64,000 bases of DNA from Pleurocapsa sp. PCC 7319 (GTDB lineage: Bacteria; Cyanobacteriota; Cyanobacteriia; Cyanobacteriales; Xenococcaceae): assembly GCF_000332195.1 (NCBI RefSeq), contig NZ_KB235922.1, forward strand, positions 1,299,902 through 1,363,901. The letters run 5' to 3'. Shown here in pieces: positions 9,905 through 20,600 of this stretch. Position 1 is the first letter of the stretch, and every line of letters begins with the position of its first letter. A program made the position numbers and the translations under genes. The notes below the pieces were generated by a model. The model saw only the letters and a program-made list of their open reading frames with translations, was not told where the DNA came from and made no database searches.

Positions 9905-11158
9905 ATGCGAATTGCTTTTATTGTCGATCAATTTCCCAGCTTATCAGAGACTTTTATTTTAAATCAGATTACAGGATTAATCGATCGCGGTCATGAAGTA
10001 GATATTTATTGTGATCGCCTTGGTAACACTACTACTACTCACCCAGAAATACAACAATATAATCTTTTAGAACGGACTTACAATGCAGCAATACCCACTA
10101 ATTTTATAGTGCGTGTTATTAAGGCAGTTTTACTATTTAGTCTGATTTTTTTTAAAGCTCCCAAAATTTTACTTCAAGTCTTAAATTTCACTAAGTGTAA
10201 TCGCTCTCACTATGGAGAACAAGCAAATTTTTTAAATACTATTTATTTAGTTATTCCCTGGTTAAATAAGACTCCCTACGATATTCTTCTTTGTCACTAT
10301 GGACGTAATGGTCTCAAAGCAACTTTATTAAAAGATTTAGGACTAACTAACGGCAAAATAGTGGTCATTTTTCATGGTTATGATATTTCTCTTTATCTCA
10401 AAATGTATGGATATGATATTTATGACTATCTCTTTAAACAGGTAGATTTACTGCAACCAATTAGTCAACATTGGCAGCAGAAATTAATTTCTTTGGGATG
10501 TAATCCAAAAAAAGTGATCGTACATCATATGGGAGTTGATTGCCAAAAGTTTAATTATATAGCTAAGCAATTAAATAGTGCTTCAATTCATCTAGTTAGT
10601 ATCGCTCGTTTAGTCGAAAAAAAAGGTTTGCAATATAGTATTCAAGCCGTAGCTAAATTGATTGAGCGTCATCCTCAGTTGAAATATCAAATTATTGGGG
10701 ATGGTGTTCTTAGAGAAAACTTACAACAGTTAATTGAGCAATTAAATTTGAGCAACCATGTTGAATTATTAGGCTGGAGAAAGCAACAGGAAGTCTCTCG
10801 CATTATTGAAGAGTCAGATATAGTAATAGCTCCCAGTGTGACTGGAAGCGACGGTGATTGCGAGGGAATTCCTGTTTCCTTGATGGAATCGATGGCAAAG
10901 GGTTTACCAGTTATTAGTACTTATCATAGTGGCATCCCCGAATTAATTGAAGATGGCGTGTCGGGGTATTTATTGGCAGAGAAAGACGTTGACAATTTAG
11001 CTCATAAAATAGAGCAATTAATTATTAATCCAGAATTAAGACAAAAAATGGGGCTAGCTGGTCGTAACAAAGTCAAGAGTGATTATAATATCGAAGTTCT
11101 AAACGATCGCTTAGTACAAAATTTACAGCGATTGATGCCAACGACTGCTAATAGTTAA
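9905..11158 (+). CDS. GT4 family glycosyltransferase (WcaL/ExoL-like)
   Basis: A 417-residue GT-B fold glycosyltransferase that should add a sugar from a nucleotide donor to a lipid-linked oligosaccharide at the cytoplasmic membrane face. The N-terminus, with FPSLSETFILNQI, is characteristic of colanic-acid WcaL-type enzymes. The C-terminal donor domain holds the retaining GT4 E-x7-E element in EGIPVSLMESMAKGLPVIST and GIPELIEDGVSGYLL. The length is typical. Donor and acceptor sugars cannot be read from the sequence. Confidence 0.93.
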   Translation: MRIAFIVDQFPSLSETFILNQITGLIDRGHEVDIYCDRLGNTTTTHPEIQQYNLLERTYNAAIPTNFIVRVIKAVLLFSLIFFKAPKILLQVLNFTKCNRSHYGEQANFLNTIYLVIPWLNKTPYDILLCHYGRNGLKATLLKDLGLTNGKIVVIFHGYDISLYLKMYGYDIYDYLFKQVDLLQPISQHWQQKLISLGCNPKKVIVHHMGVDCQKFNYIAKQLNSASIHLVSIARLVEKKGLQYSIQAVAKLIERHPQLKYQIIGDGVLRENLQQLIEQLNLSNHVELLGWRKQQEVSRIIEESDIVIAPSVTGSDGDCEGIPVSLMESMAKGLPVISTYHSGIPELIEDGVSGYLLAEKDVDNLAHKIEQLIINPELRQKMGLAGRNKVKSDYNIEVLNDRLVQNLQRLMPTTANS

Positions 11159-11243
11159 GTGAATTATCAAGTTTATAACCAGAATACATGATATGTTGGC
11201 GGATGTTTATTTATAATTTCACCAATTATTCGGCAAATTTCTA

Positions 11244-12188
11244 ATGAGTGAAATAGATAAAAGGCTGCTAATTAGCGTCATTATCCCGACTTACAATCGA
11301 GCTGATTTAATCCCTAGAGCGATCGCCTCAGTAACCAAGCAAACCTATCAGCACCTGGAAATTATTATTGTCGATGATGCTTCTGAAGATAATATCGCTA
11401 GTGTTGTTCAATCAATAAAGGACTCCCGCATCAAGTATATTCGTCATCAAACTAATCTGGGTGGCTCAGAAGCCAGAAATACTGGCATCAAAAATGCTCA
11501 GGGAAAATATATCGCCTTTCTCGACTCTGATGATGTTTGGCTACCAGATAAACTTAAACTACAATTAGCTGCTGTTTCCCAGCAAGAAAACCAGGAGAAT
11601 TTAGTTTGCTATGGTAGATTTCAAATCAGCCCCCGAGTTTTCTATAAAACCTCAGTTTTTCCTGCCCGAGCTAAACAAGAAAACGAAACTGTTCCTGACT
11701 ATTTTTGGCTATTTAGAGGAGAAGTATTAACTAGTACTCTGTTAATTTCTCGTACTTTAGCAGTAGTAACCATGTTTAAGCCTGGATTAGCTAAGCATCA
11801 AGATTTAGATTTTGTAATTAGGTTAGAAAAACAGGGGGCAAAATTTATTTTTGTGCCTCAAATTCTAGCCATTTGGCATAATGAGGCGAGAAGCGATCGC
11901 ATTTCCAAAAAAGCTAATTATCAAATTTCTCTCAATTGGATTGAACAATATCGTGAGCAGATATCTGAGCGCGCTTATCAAGGATTTTTACTCAAAGAAA
12001 TAGTGCCAAAAATGATTCTAGAATCAGAACAAAAATCCACAGTAGCTAGTTTGATCTTTAGGGCATGGCAGAATGATGTCGTTTCCCTCTCCTCTAGCTT
12101 AGCGCTACTGATTAAGTTGGTAATTCCTCGTAAATATCAACAACAAATCAAAAACCTTTTTAAACCAACTACTATTGGTTATCATTAG
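11244..12188 (+). CDS. GT2 family glycosyltransferase
   Basis: A 314-residue GT-A fold enzyme. The start of the domain, SVIIPTYNRADLIPRAIASV, the nucleotide-binding IIIVDDASED and the metal-binding FLDSDDVW are all in place. No membrane segment is present, so it is probably a cytoplasmic transferase that acts on a membrane-bound acceptor. It follows the GT4 gene by 85 bp. The acceptor and donor are unknown. Confidence 0.92.
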   Translation: MSEIDKRLLISVIIPTYNRADLIPRAIASVTKQTYQHLEIIIVDDASEDNIASVVQSIKDSRIKYIRHQTNLGGSEARNTGIKNAQGKYIAFLDSDDVWLPDKLKLQLAAVSQQENQENLVCYGRFQISPRVFYKTSVFPARAKQENETVPDYFWLFRGEVLTSTLLISRTLAVVTMFKPGLAKHQDLDFVIRLEKQGAKFIFVPQILAIWHNEARSDRISKKANYQISLNWIEQYREQISERAYQGFLLKEIVPKMILESEQKSTVASLIFRAWQNDVVSLSSSLALLIKLVIPRKYQQQIKNLFKPTTIGYH

Positions 12189-12360
12189 GCAGATCAAAAA
12201 ACTCTTGATCCCTATCCATAAAGACAGACTTGTCAATTAATCTAAATATAATTCGATAATGCATGTAGCTTTAGTACTAAAAAAGAATATTAATAAAAAT
12301 ATATTATATTAAGTACGGATAATTAATTGAAATAAACAGGCTTATTGCAGACCTGAAAAA

Positions 12361-12392
12361 CTTATTACTTGTTACTTATTACTTATTACTTG
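12361..12392. repeat. Heptamer STRR (TTACTTA) in spacer
   Basis: Tandem TTACTTA-type heptamers with one variant unit (GTTACTT). The same unit is repeated at 21812-21848, 9 kb away. Confidence 0.65.
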
Positions 12393-12434
12393 ACCCCATT
12401 CCTAATTTAAGTATTCAACCGAACTTGATATTAT

Positions 12435-13781
12435 ATGCTCGATCAAACTTTTAATAAGCTTAAAAATATTCAGAATGTAACTGAGTTAAAATTACCATTA
12501 CTCTTTTTTAGTTTTGCTATTTGGGTAATTTGTCCAATCATAGGAATTTTTCCTTTACTATTAGTCGTTCAATTAGATTTATTACAAGCTAATAAAAAAC
12601 TTGACAAATTTTGGTCTTTAAATAGTTTTATCTTAGTTTTAGTTGTACTTACATTGGCAACTTATCTGTCTTCTTTTGATGTCTTTGCTGATACTAAAGT
12701 TTATTTAAATATTTACAATAGTTTAGACCGACAAACTCCTTTTGAAAATGGGATTGCTGAACAACGATTTGAGTTTGTTTTATTTGTATTTTTTGCTGTA
12801 ATTCACTACTTAAGTAATGGTTCAACTTTTTGGTGTCTATTTTCTTTTGCCCTTTTTAATAATGCACTAATTATTTTTTATATTAGTAAAAAACTTTCAC
12901 CAAAATATTTTCCGAGCTTACTAATCATTTTATTCTCAAGTTACTTTTATTATTCTCAAGTTTTTTATATGCGTCAGTTTTTTGCTCTAATCTTTGTTTT
13001 AGCAGCAATTGTAAGTTTGGAATCTAGTATAATTTCGTTTATTATATTTAGTCTTTTGGCTATTTTTTCTCATACCACTAGTGCTATTTATATCTTGACA
13101 TGTATTTTTATCAAGGTTGGTGCAGCTATTGGTCAGGTTTTTCAACGTATTAAGTGGCAAAAAAGAGATAAAACAATTCTTTATTTTTGTCTGGCTGTCA
13201 CTATCTTTTTAATAATTTATAGCGCATGGCAAATTTATCAAAATCCCAAAGCAATATATAGGCTGACTAACAATTTGATTGAATATCTCCCTCAAGAACA
13301 AGTTAGTAGCTCTATTCAGGGTAGGATAGAAAACAATGACCAAAGAGATATTGAAGTGTTTAGTATTACTAAAAATTTAGCTGCTGCTATTTGCTCTTTA
13401 AGTGTCTTTTCTTTTATTAGAAGCTATAAAAAGATTAGCCTGAAAATACTATCTATGATCGCTTTTTATATTATATCATTACTACAAATATTGTTTATTT
13501 TAGCTACAGGATTTAATCAAAGAATTGCTTATTTATTCTTAGGCTTTTTTGGCTTGTTTTTCTGTATTGGCTTAGACGATCAAGCACTAGGTAAAACCAA
13601 TAAAATCAAAAACTTTTATCTAGTTTCAATTATCACCTTTTTGATGGCAGCATTGAATACCCTCATTTTTATTAATCTAAATGCAAATATGAGCAGAACT
13701 GTGGGATGGTCTTTTTTCGACAAACAACCTTTAAGTATGTCTCTATATGACTATATTGTTTACTTTTTTGATTCTGTCTAA
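12435..13781 (+). CDS. EpsG-family membrane protein, candidate polysaccharide polymerase (Wzy-like)
   Basis: A 448-residue integral membrane protein with about ten hydrophobic segments. It matches the EpsG pattern: an early extracytoplasmic loop with the acidic FADTKVYLNIYNS, then EQRFEFVLFVFFAVIHYLS, then a Tyr-rich segment ending in FYMRQFFALIFVLAA. EpsG-type proteins are thought to polymerise repeat units in Wzy-dependent capsule and EPS systems. Its place between glycosyltransferases and a beta-helix secreted protein supports that. Polymerases diverge so strongly that the assignment rests on topology and a few motifs. Confidence 0.78.
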   Translation: MLDQTFNKLKNIQNVTELKLPLLFFSFAIWVICPIIGIFPLLLVVQLDLLQANKKLDKFWSLNSFILVLVVLTLATYLSSFDVFADTKVYLNIYNSLDRQTPFENGIAEQRFEFVLFVFFAVIHYLSNGSTFWCLFSFALFNNALIIFYISKKLSPKYFPSLLIILFSSYFYYSQVFYMRQFFALIFVLAAIVSLESSIISFIIFSLLAIFSHTTSAIYILTCIFIKVGAAIGQVFQRIKWQKRDKTILYFCLAVTIFLIIYSAWQIYQNPKAIYRLTNNLIEYLPQEQVSSSIQGRIENNDQRDIEVFSITKNLAAAICSLSVFSFIRSYKKISLKILSMIAFYIISLLQILFILATGFNQRIAYLFLGFFGLFFCIGLDDQALGKTNKIKNFYLVSIITFLMAALNTLIFINLNANMSRTVGWSFFDKQPLSMSLYDYIVYFFDSV

Positions 13782-13879
13782 ATTAATTCTTCTTTTTGGA
13801 GTTTTATAATAGTAACTAATCAGGCTCTAATTGCCTAATCTCCAATCAATTAAGATTTATTTGTACCCAGCTTATCAAT

Positions 13880-15997
13880 ATGTTGCGTCGAGTTTTTTTG
13901 CTACAGATTCTACTAGGCTGGTTCATTGCTATTACAAAAAAGCTAGTTACTGGTATCTCCTACAAGTCAGCCTCTGCCGCCCCATTATTTTCTGACGTTG
14001 AGCCAATTATTTTCTTTGTTGCTCCCAATGGCAATGATGCATGGTCAGGAAGACTAGAGGTCGTTAATCCAGAAAATAGTGATGGACCCTTGGCAACTTT
14101 AGAAGGAGCAAAAATAGCAGTTAGAAATTTAAAATCTAATCAATCTTACATTGATCGCCCCATCAAAATTTTATTGCGAAGCGGTACATATTTTTTATCT
14201 CAGCCAGTTTTATTTAAACCAAAAGACTCGGGAAGTATTAATCAACCAATTACTTATCAATCATATCCGCAAGAAAGGGCAATCATTAGTGGGGGAAAAT
14301 TAATTACGGGTTGGCGTAAAGAAATAGTTAACAATCTAGAAATGTGGACTGTAGATTTGCCTCAAGATTCGTCGAATGATTGGCAATTTCAACATCTCTG
14401 GGTTAATGGGAACAGGCGATCGCGATCGCGTTATCCTAGTCAAGGATATCTACAAGTTGAGGCACTAGACACCAGCAAAGATCAAGCCTGGCATGAGGGG
14501 CATGATAGTCTGCAATACTATGAAGGAGATTTACCTAGTACTAATGTCAGTACTTTTGAAGGTGCAGAACTTGTAGTTATGAACCGTTGGGTGGAATCTC
14601 GCCTTCCTATTACGAAGATTGACCCTGTTCAGCGACAAATTTACTTTGGTAAATCTAGTGTTTTTAAACTAGCTCCTGGAGATTTATATTATTTAGAAAA
14701 TTCTTTAGACTGGTTGAATACCCCTGGAGAATGGTATCTAGACCGTCAGCAAGGTAAAGTATATTATCTGCCATTTCCTGAAGAAGACATTAGCACCACA
14801 GAATTTATTGCTCCTGTTCTTAGTACTTTATTGGTATTTCGAGGCAATATCCAGAAAAATAGATATGTTCAACATTTAAAGTTTAAAAATATCACTTTCT
14901 CTCATACCGATTGGCATCTACCTCAAAATGCATCTGGTTACTCTCAAAATGCTTGGGGAGTACCAGGAGTAATAAATGCGATCGCGCTGAAAAATTGTAC
15001 ATGGAGTTATTGTACTTTTGCTCATCTGGGGAATTATGCATTGGAACTAGCCGATTATTGCCAATATAATCGAATTTCTTATTGTTTATTTTCCGACTTA
15101 GGTGGTGGTGGGATTAAAATTGGACGAAAACTAACTAAAAAAACTGGCTCCAATATCTCTGAGAGAACAAGTTATAACCAAGTTGTGGGTAATCACTTCT
15201 TTAATGGGGGAAAATTTTTTCACAGTGCTGCTGCAATTGTGGTGGTAAAAAGCCATCATAATTTAATTGCTCGCAATAATATTCACAACTACTATTACAC
15301 TGCTATTTCGGTGATGGGTACATGGGGTTTTGAACCAACTCAAGCGTATCAAAACCTAATTGAGCATAATCATATTCACCACATAGGTAAGTTAAGTAAT
15401 GGAGATGGTCCAATTATCAGCGATATGGGCGGTATTTATACTTTAGGCTCTCAAAAGGGTACAGTCATCCGTCATAATAAAATTCACGATATCACTGCTC
15501 TACGTTATGGTGGTTGGGGAATTTATCTTGACGAGGGTAGTTCTTACATCACTGCTGAACATAATCTTGTATTCAGAACAAGTCACGGTGGTTTCGCTCA
15601 ACATTACGGCAAAGAAAATCTAATTCGTCATAATATTTTTGCTCTGGGTGATCAAGCCCAACTCCATCGCTCATTTAAAGACTTAAAATTTGCCCGAGAA
15701 GGAAATTTTATTAGCTTCCACTTGGAAAATAACATTTTCTATTGGCAAAAGGGAAAGTTCATTTCTGGTTTAGGCAGAAATTCTCAGTCTCATGCGATTT
15801 TTAACCACAACATTTACTGGAAAGTCGATCAACCTAATTTTTTGCTCGGTGGTTTAGCTTGGAAACGATGGCAACAAAGCGATCGCCATTCTGTAATTAC
15901 CGATCCATTATTTATTGCTCCTCAAGAAGATAACTTTCAACTGCGACCCAATTCTCCTGCTTGGCAATTGGGCATTAGTAAAATAGGACGCGATTAA
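13880..15997 (+). CDS. Right-handed parallel beta-helix protein, probable secreted polysaccharide lyase or hydrolase
   Basis: A 705-residue protein. A hydrophobic N-terminus (residues 5-20) and an Ala-rich stretch ending SASAAP look like an export signal. The first region, with DAWSG, GPLATLEGAK and LRSGTYFLSQPV, is typical of right-handed beta-helix enzymes. The second half carries repeated NxIxxN/HNxIH rungs such as NLIARNNIHNYYYTAISVMG and HNKIHDI, the PbH1 pattern. Such proteins cleave or modify acidic polysaccharides. Its position just after the polymerase suggests it trims or releases the polymer made by this locus. Family-level activity is uncertain. Confidence 0.85.
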   Translation: MLRRVFLLQILLGWFIAITKKLVTGISYKSASAAPLFSDVEPIIFFVAPNGNDAWSGRLEVVNPENSDGPLATLEGAKIAVRNLKSNQSYIDRPIKILLRSGTYFLSQPVLFKPKDSGSINQPITYQSYPQERAIISGGKLITGWRKEIVNNLEMWTVDLPQDSSNDWQFQHLWVNGNRRSRSRYPSQGYLQVEALDTSKDQAWHEGHDSLQYYEGDLPSTNVSTFEGAELVVMNRWVESRLPITKIDPVQRQIYFGKSSVFKLAPGDLYYLENSLDWLNTPGEWYLDRQQGKVYYLPFPEEDISTTEFIAPVLSTLLVFRGNIQKNRYVQHLKFKNITFSHTDWHLPQNASGYSQNAWGVPGVINAIALKNCTWSYCTFAHLGNYALELADYCQYNRISYCLFSDLGGGGIKIGRKLTKKTGSNISERTSYNQVVGNHFFNGGKFFHSAAAIVVVKSHHNLIARNNIHNYYYTAISVMGTWGFEPTQAYQNLIEHNHIHHIGKLSNGDGPIISDMGGIYTLGSQKGTVIRHNKIHDITALRYGGWGIYLDEGSSYITAEHNLVFRTSHGGFAQHYGKENLIRHNIFALGDQAQLHRSFKDLKFAREGNFISFHLENNIFYWQKGKFISGLGRNSQSHAIFNHNIYWKVDQPNFLLGGLAWKRWQQSDRHSVITDPLFIAPQEDNFQLRPNSPAWQLGISKIGRD

Positions 15998-16049
15998 TAT
16001 TAAATTCAAGCTAAATTGTTAGCTATCTTCTAAGTTTGGGGAACTCTAT

Positions 16050-16112
16050 AAGCGATTGCGAAGCGTACCCGGCGGGTAATCGCCTCTGGCGGTGAGCTTG
16101 GCTCAATCGCTT
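16050..16112. repeat. Structured intergenic repeat with nested inverted repeats
   Basis: AAGCGATTG (16050-16058) pairs with CAATCGCTT (16104-16112). GCGATT at 16052-16057 can alternatively pair with AATCGC at 16079-16084, around an inner ACCC-GGC-GGGT hairpin. The element is followed by TTTTAG, so it could end transcription of the beta-helix gene. The motif GCGAAGCG recurs near 53137, so this is part of a dispersed structured repeat family. Confidence 0.6.
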
Positions 16113-16143
16113 TTAGTTGTTTTGGCAGGTAGAAATATTTCAT

Positions 16144-17598
16144 ATGCAACCCGAACTTAAACCCCCACCCCAAAAGTATTCAACATTAGTAGTTCTCGGT
16201 GGAATCGTAACCGCAACGTTAGCGATCGCTAGTTTGACGTGGCTAGCCAATCATTTATCTAAAGACAATGTTGAGGAAATATCTGAATCCAGTCCAACTA
16301 AATCTGTCGTGGAAAAATCACCAACATTAGAAGCTTTATACGCTCTACAGGATAGCCAATCGTTAAAATTACCAGGAACTAAAGTCACAGCTAAAGAGTT
16401 AAAAGCGACCAAAGTTCCCTACATTCCAGCTAAAGCAACTAAGTTGACTGCAACAGAAATGGAGGTAGCCCAAACAGCCTGGAAATACTTTGAAACTAAC
16501 TGGAATAAAACTAGTGGTTTAGTAAATTCTGCCGATCAGTTTCCGTCCGTAACTTTATGGGATCAAAGTGCAGCGATCGCTGGTTTAATAGCCGCCAAGG
16601 AATTAGACATAATTGACATTCAAGAATTTGAAACTAAGATGAGTCGGCTCTTAAAGACTCTAGCAAAACTTGATTTGTATAACGATGAATTACCCAATAA
16701 AGTCTACAATGCCAAAACTTTAATTCCTGTTGACTATGGTGGTATCGAACAAAAGGCAGAAATAGGCTGGTCGGCGATTGATCTAGGGCGAATGGCTATT
16801 TGGCTAAAAATTATTGGTGCTAAATACCCGAAGTTCAAAACTCAAGCCGATGCCGTCTGGGAAGCTTGGGATGTGGAGAGGCTCACTAAAGACGGCAATA
16901 TGTATGGTACCAGCATTAGTAATGGTGAAGAACAATATAACCAAGAAGGGCGTTTAGGTTACGAAAATTATGCTGCCTTTGGCTTAAAACTTTGGGGTTT
17001 AGATGTAGAAAAAGCTTTAGATTATGAAGATAAAACAGCCTTTGTCAATCTCTATGATGTTGGTATTCCCTATGATTTAAGAGATGCTCAAAATTCTGGA
17101 GCAAATAACTATGTCCTAAGCGAACCCTATTTTCTAGATGGGATGGAAACTGGTTTTCAAGCCTTACCCAAAGCCTATAGCGATCGCATTTTACAAGCAC
17201 AAGAAGCCCGTTATCAGAAGACCAAGCAATTAACAGCAATTACAGAAGACAATCTCGACCGAGATCCCCGTTTTGTTTACAACACCTTATTTGTGAATGG
17301 CAAACCTTGGTCGACGATTACGGATACTGGAGAAAACTACAATCATTTACGCTTTTTAAGTGCTAAAGCGGCGATCGGTTGGCACGTTCTTTACGATACT
17401 GCCTATACCAATCAGCTATTTGATTTTGTAGTGGAAAACCTAGAATCAAAAACCGGTTGGTATAACGGCTACTACGAAACTCTAAAAGAACCAAATGAAG
17501 CTTTGACTGCTAATAATAACGGCATTATTTTGGAGTCTCTACTTTATAAACAAGTGGGTAAGCCTTTATTAGTATGGGCAGGAGTTTCTAAAAAATAA
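16144..17598 (+). CDS. Membrane-anchored DUF3131 protein
   Basis: An open frame reaches back to a TTG at 16117, which lies next to the structured repeat. I prefer the ATG at 16144, which gives 484 residues. A single membrane segment near residues 14-36 is followed by an acidic linker and one DUF3131 domain (about residues 100-480). Conserved DUF3131 elements are TLWDQ (about 137-141), LPNKVYN, GWSAIDLGR, QEGRLGYENYAA (about 267-278) and TEDNLD. DUF3131 domains have a helical, glycoside-hydrolase-like look and are often encoded near glycan synthases. Here the gene is followed 17 bp later by a triple-DUF3131 protein and then by a cellulose-synthase-like enzyme. The function is not established; a periplasmic glycan-processing role is inferred. 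Confidence 0.88.
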   Translation: MQPELKPPPQKYSTLVVLGGIVTATLAIASLTWLANHLSKDNVEEISESSPTKSVVEKSPTLEALYALQDSQSLKLPGTKVTAKELKATKVPYIPAKATKLTATEMEVAQTAWKYFETNWNKTSGLVNSADQFPSVTLWDQSAAIAGLIAAKELDIIDIQEFETKMSRLLKTLAKLDLYNDELPNKVYNAKTLIPVDYGGIEQKAEIGWSAIDLGRMAIWLKIIGAKYPKFKTQADAVWEAWDVERLTKDGNMYGTSISNGEEQYNQEGRLGYENYAAFGLKLWGLDVEKALDYEDKTAFVNLYDVGIPYDLRDAQNSGANNYVLSEPYFLDGMETGFQALPKAYSDRILQAQEARYQKTKQLTAITEDNLDRDPRFVYNTLFVNGKPWSTITDTGENYNHLRFLSAKAAIGWHVLYDTAYTNQLFDFVVENLESKTGWYNGYYETLKEPNEALTANNNGIILESLLYKQVGKPLLVWAGVSKK

Positions 17599-17615
17599 AG
17601 GATGAGGGATGAAGG

Positions 17616-20600
17616 ATGAAAAGAAAAAGGGGTTTCAAATTAATTGCCTCATCTGTAATAGTAACGTTAGTATCTCAGTCTTTGATTGGGATTTCTCAAC
17701 CTAAATTAGTTTTGGCACAAGAAAGTGGGAATAGCTGCGCTAATATTGTTAGTCCTCTGACTCCTGAAGAAGAGACTTATGCCCGCAGTGCTTGGCAATA
17801 TTTTCTCAATAACTATCAAGAAAGTACAGGTTTCACCAACTCTTTTGGAGGCTATCCCTCCGGTACTCTCTGGGATATGGGAAATTACCTGATGGCATTG
17901 AATGCGGCTCGCTGGCTTAATCTGATTGACCAGACAGATTTCGATCTTCGTTTGAATAAGTTTTTAGCTAGTCTCAGTGGACTGCGCTTATTTGAAGACA
18001 GCTTACCTAATAAAGTGTACAACACCGCAACAGGAGAAATGGTGGACTATGGTAATAACCCTGTAGAGAGAGGTATAGGCTGGTCTGCTTTGGATATTGG
18101 CAGAATTTTAGCTGCTTTTCACGTACTAAGAACTTGTAATCCTCAATATAGTGAATGGTTACAGTCAATTGTTGATCGCTGGGCGGTAGAGCGATCAATT
18201 CAAGATGGTTATATGTTTGGGGCAACAGTACTCGAAGATGGTCAAACTTTGCTAGTTCAGGAAGGACGTTTGGGCTATGAGGAATATGCAGCCAGAGGTT
18301 ATGAATTATGGGGCTTTGCTGTACCAAAGGCATTATCCTATGAACCTTTTAAAATGGTAGAAATCTATGGCGTACAGCTACCAGTAGATACCCGCAGATT
18401 TCAAGAAACTAACGCCAATAATTATGTTGTCAGTGAGTCATATATTCTGGATGGGATTGAATTCGGCTTTTTAGGTCAGCAACAGGAATATGCTGAAAGA
18501 GTATTCGAGGTACAGCGCAGAAGATATCTTGCCACAGGACAGTTAACGGCAGTGACTGAAGATAATATTGATGGTGCGCCTTACTTTCTTTACAACACAA
18601 TCTTTTCCAATGGCAACGCTTGGGCGACAATTACAGAAACCAATGAGCTTTATCCAGAAAAAAGAAGTATTAGCACTAAAGCTGCTTTAGGTTGGCGTTA
18701 TATCTTTCCTGAGAGTGAATATGCCCAACAACTATTTCAGGTAGCCACAGGCTTGATGAGTCCTGATGGAGGAGGTTTTTATGCTGGTTTATATGAAGAG
18801 ACTAATCAACCTAATAAAGCTCTAACGGGGAACACCAACGGTTTAATTATGGAAATCCTCTACTACAAAGCAAGAGGAAATCAGCCTTTAATTGGAGGAG
18901 ATTTAGTCAATGCCTCTACGGGAGAACCTGAAAAATATGAAGTAGTTGAGGGTTTTCCTCCACCTCCTGGAGTAGATAATTCAGCTTTGGATCACAATCA
19001 AACAGATCGGGATGAAGGAGAGATCGGGAAACAGGAAGATAGTGAGAGCGAGAAACAAGGAGAAGAAGAGACAAATACTACTGTTGAAAAAAAACCTCAA
19101 CCAACTAACTTTATTACTATTGCACCAATTCCTTCTGTCGGAGAAATTCGCTCTTCTAGCTGTTCAGATTTAACCCGCCAGCTAACTATTCCTGAAAAAC
19201 GCTATGCCAAAGTAGCCTGGAAATATTTTGAAGCAAATTACCAGCCAGAAACAGGTCTAGTGAGCGATCGCAGTGATATGAAAGGAACAACCCTCTGGGG
19301 TATTGGCGATTATCTTGCTGCTCTTCAGTCGGCGACTGCTTTAGAATTAATTACCCTCAATAAGTTTGACTTGCGTGTCCGTCAACTATTGGCAACTCTG
19401 CAAAGACTGCCTCTTTTTTCTGGGGAATTACCTCATCGTGGTTATGATATTCGTTCCTTAGAACCTGTAGACTACGGCAATAACCCAACTCCAGAAGGAA
19501 CGGGATGGTCTGGCTTAGATGTGGGCAGAATCTTACTGGCATTACATAACTTGAAAAGCTGCTATCCTCAATATACTGAAGCGATAGATAACATACTTTT
19601 AGAATGGTCTTATCTTAGAGTAGTTAGAAATGGCAGATTAAATAGTGCGGTAGTCGAGCCAGATAATTATAATCGCCGTTTAGCTAGGGTACATTCGGTT
19701 AATCAATTGGGTTATGAAGAATATGCTGCCCGTGGTTTTCAGCTATGGGGGTTTAATGCTGCTCTGTCAGCAGTAGGCGGAGAATACCAAACTGAATCTG
19801 TAGATGGCTTCAAAATTCTCTCTCAACGAGAACGTCCAGGAAAACAGCCCGAACATAATTATATAGTTGCCGATCCTTTTATTCGTTATGGTTTGGAACT
19901 GGGCTTCGATCCGCAAATGCGATCGCTGGTTTACCCGATGCTGCAAGCGGAAGCTAGACGTTATCGAAACCAGGGCTTATTTTCTGCTGCCAATACAGTT
20001 TTAATTCAACAAGAACCCTATATTATTCACAGCACAATTATGGGGAATAAGAAACCTTGGTCAACTTGGTCGGCAGATAGCAAGACAGAAGATAAACATC
20101 GTATTACCAGTGTGGCAGCAGCTTTTGCCTACAGGGCATTATTTCCTGAAGATGAATATACTCAGAAATTACAACAAGCGATAGTAGATTTATATAATCC
20201 TTCTTTAGGTTACTATGAAGGGTTTTATGAGACAAATGGTAAGCCAGCACTGGGTTTTACCAGTAGTACTAATGCGATTGTTCTGCAATCTTTACAATAT
20301 CAGTCACGCAATGGACAACCTTTATTACTAGATAACCTAGACCTCAACTCTCCTTGGTGGAAAGCGATCGCTGAAGGGACTTCTGGAAATGGTTTACCTC
20401 TAGATGCCAAGCCCCAAATTTATCTAGCTAAAGATGAATCAGGTATCCATTGGGATAACTTAAATCCAGTTGATTTTTCTGATACGAAAACCAACAACTA
20501 TCTTTCCTCAAACAAGAAGGCAATGGATACTCCCTTGCGCCGAGCAGTTAATCAAGACGAGACTCAACAATTGTCGCTCAAAACTTCCCCCCCAAATAAT

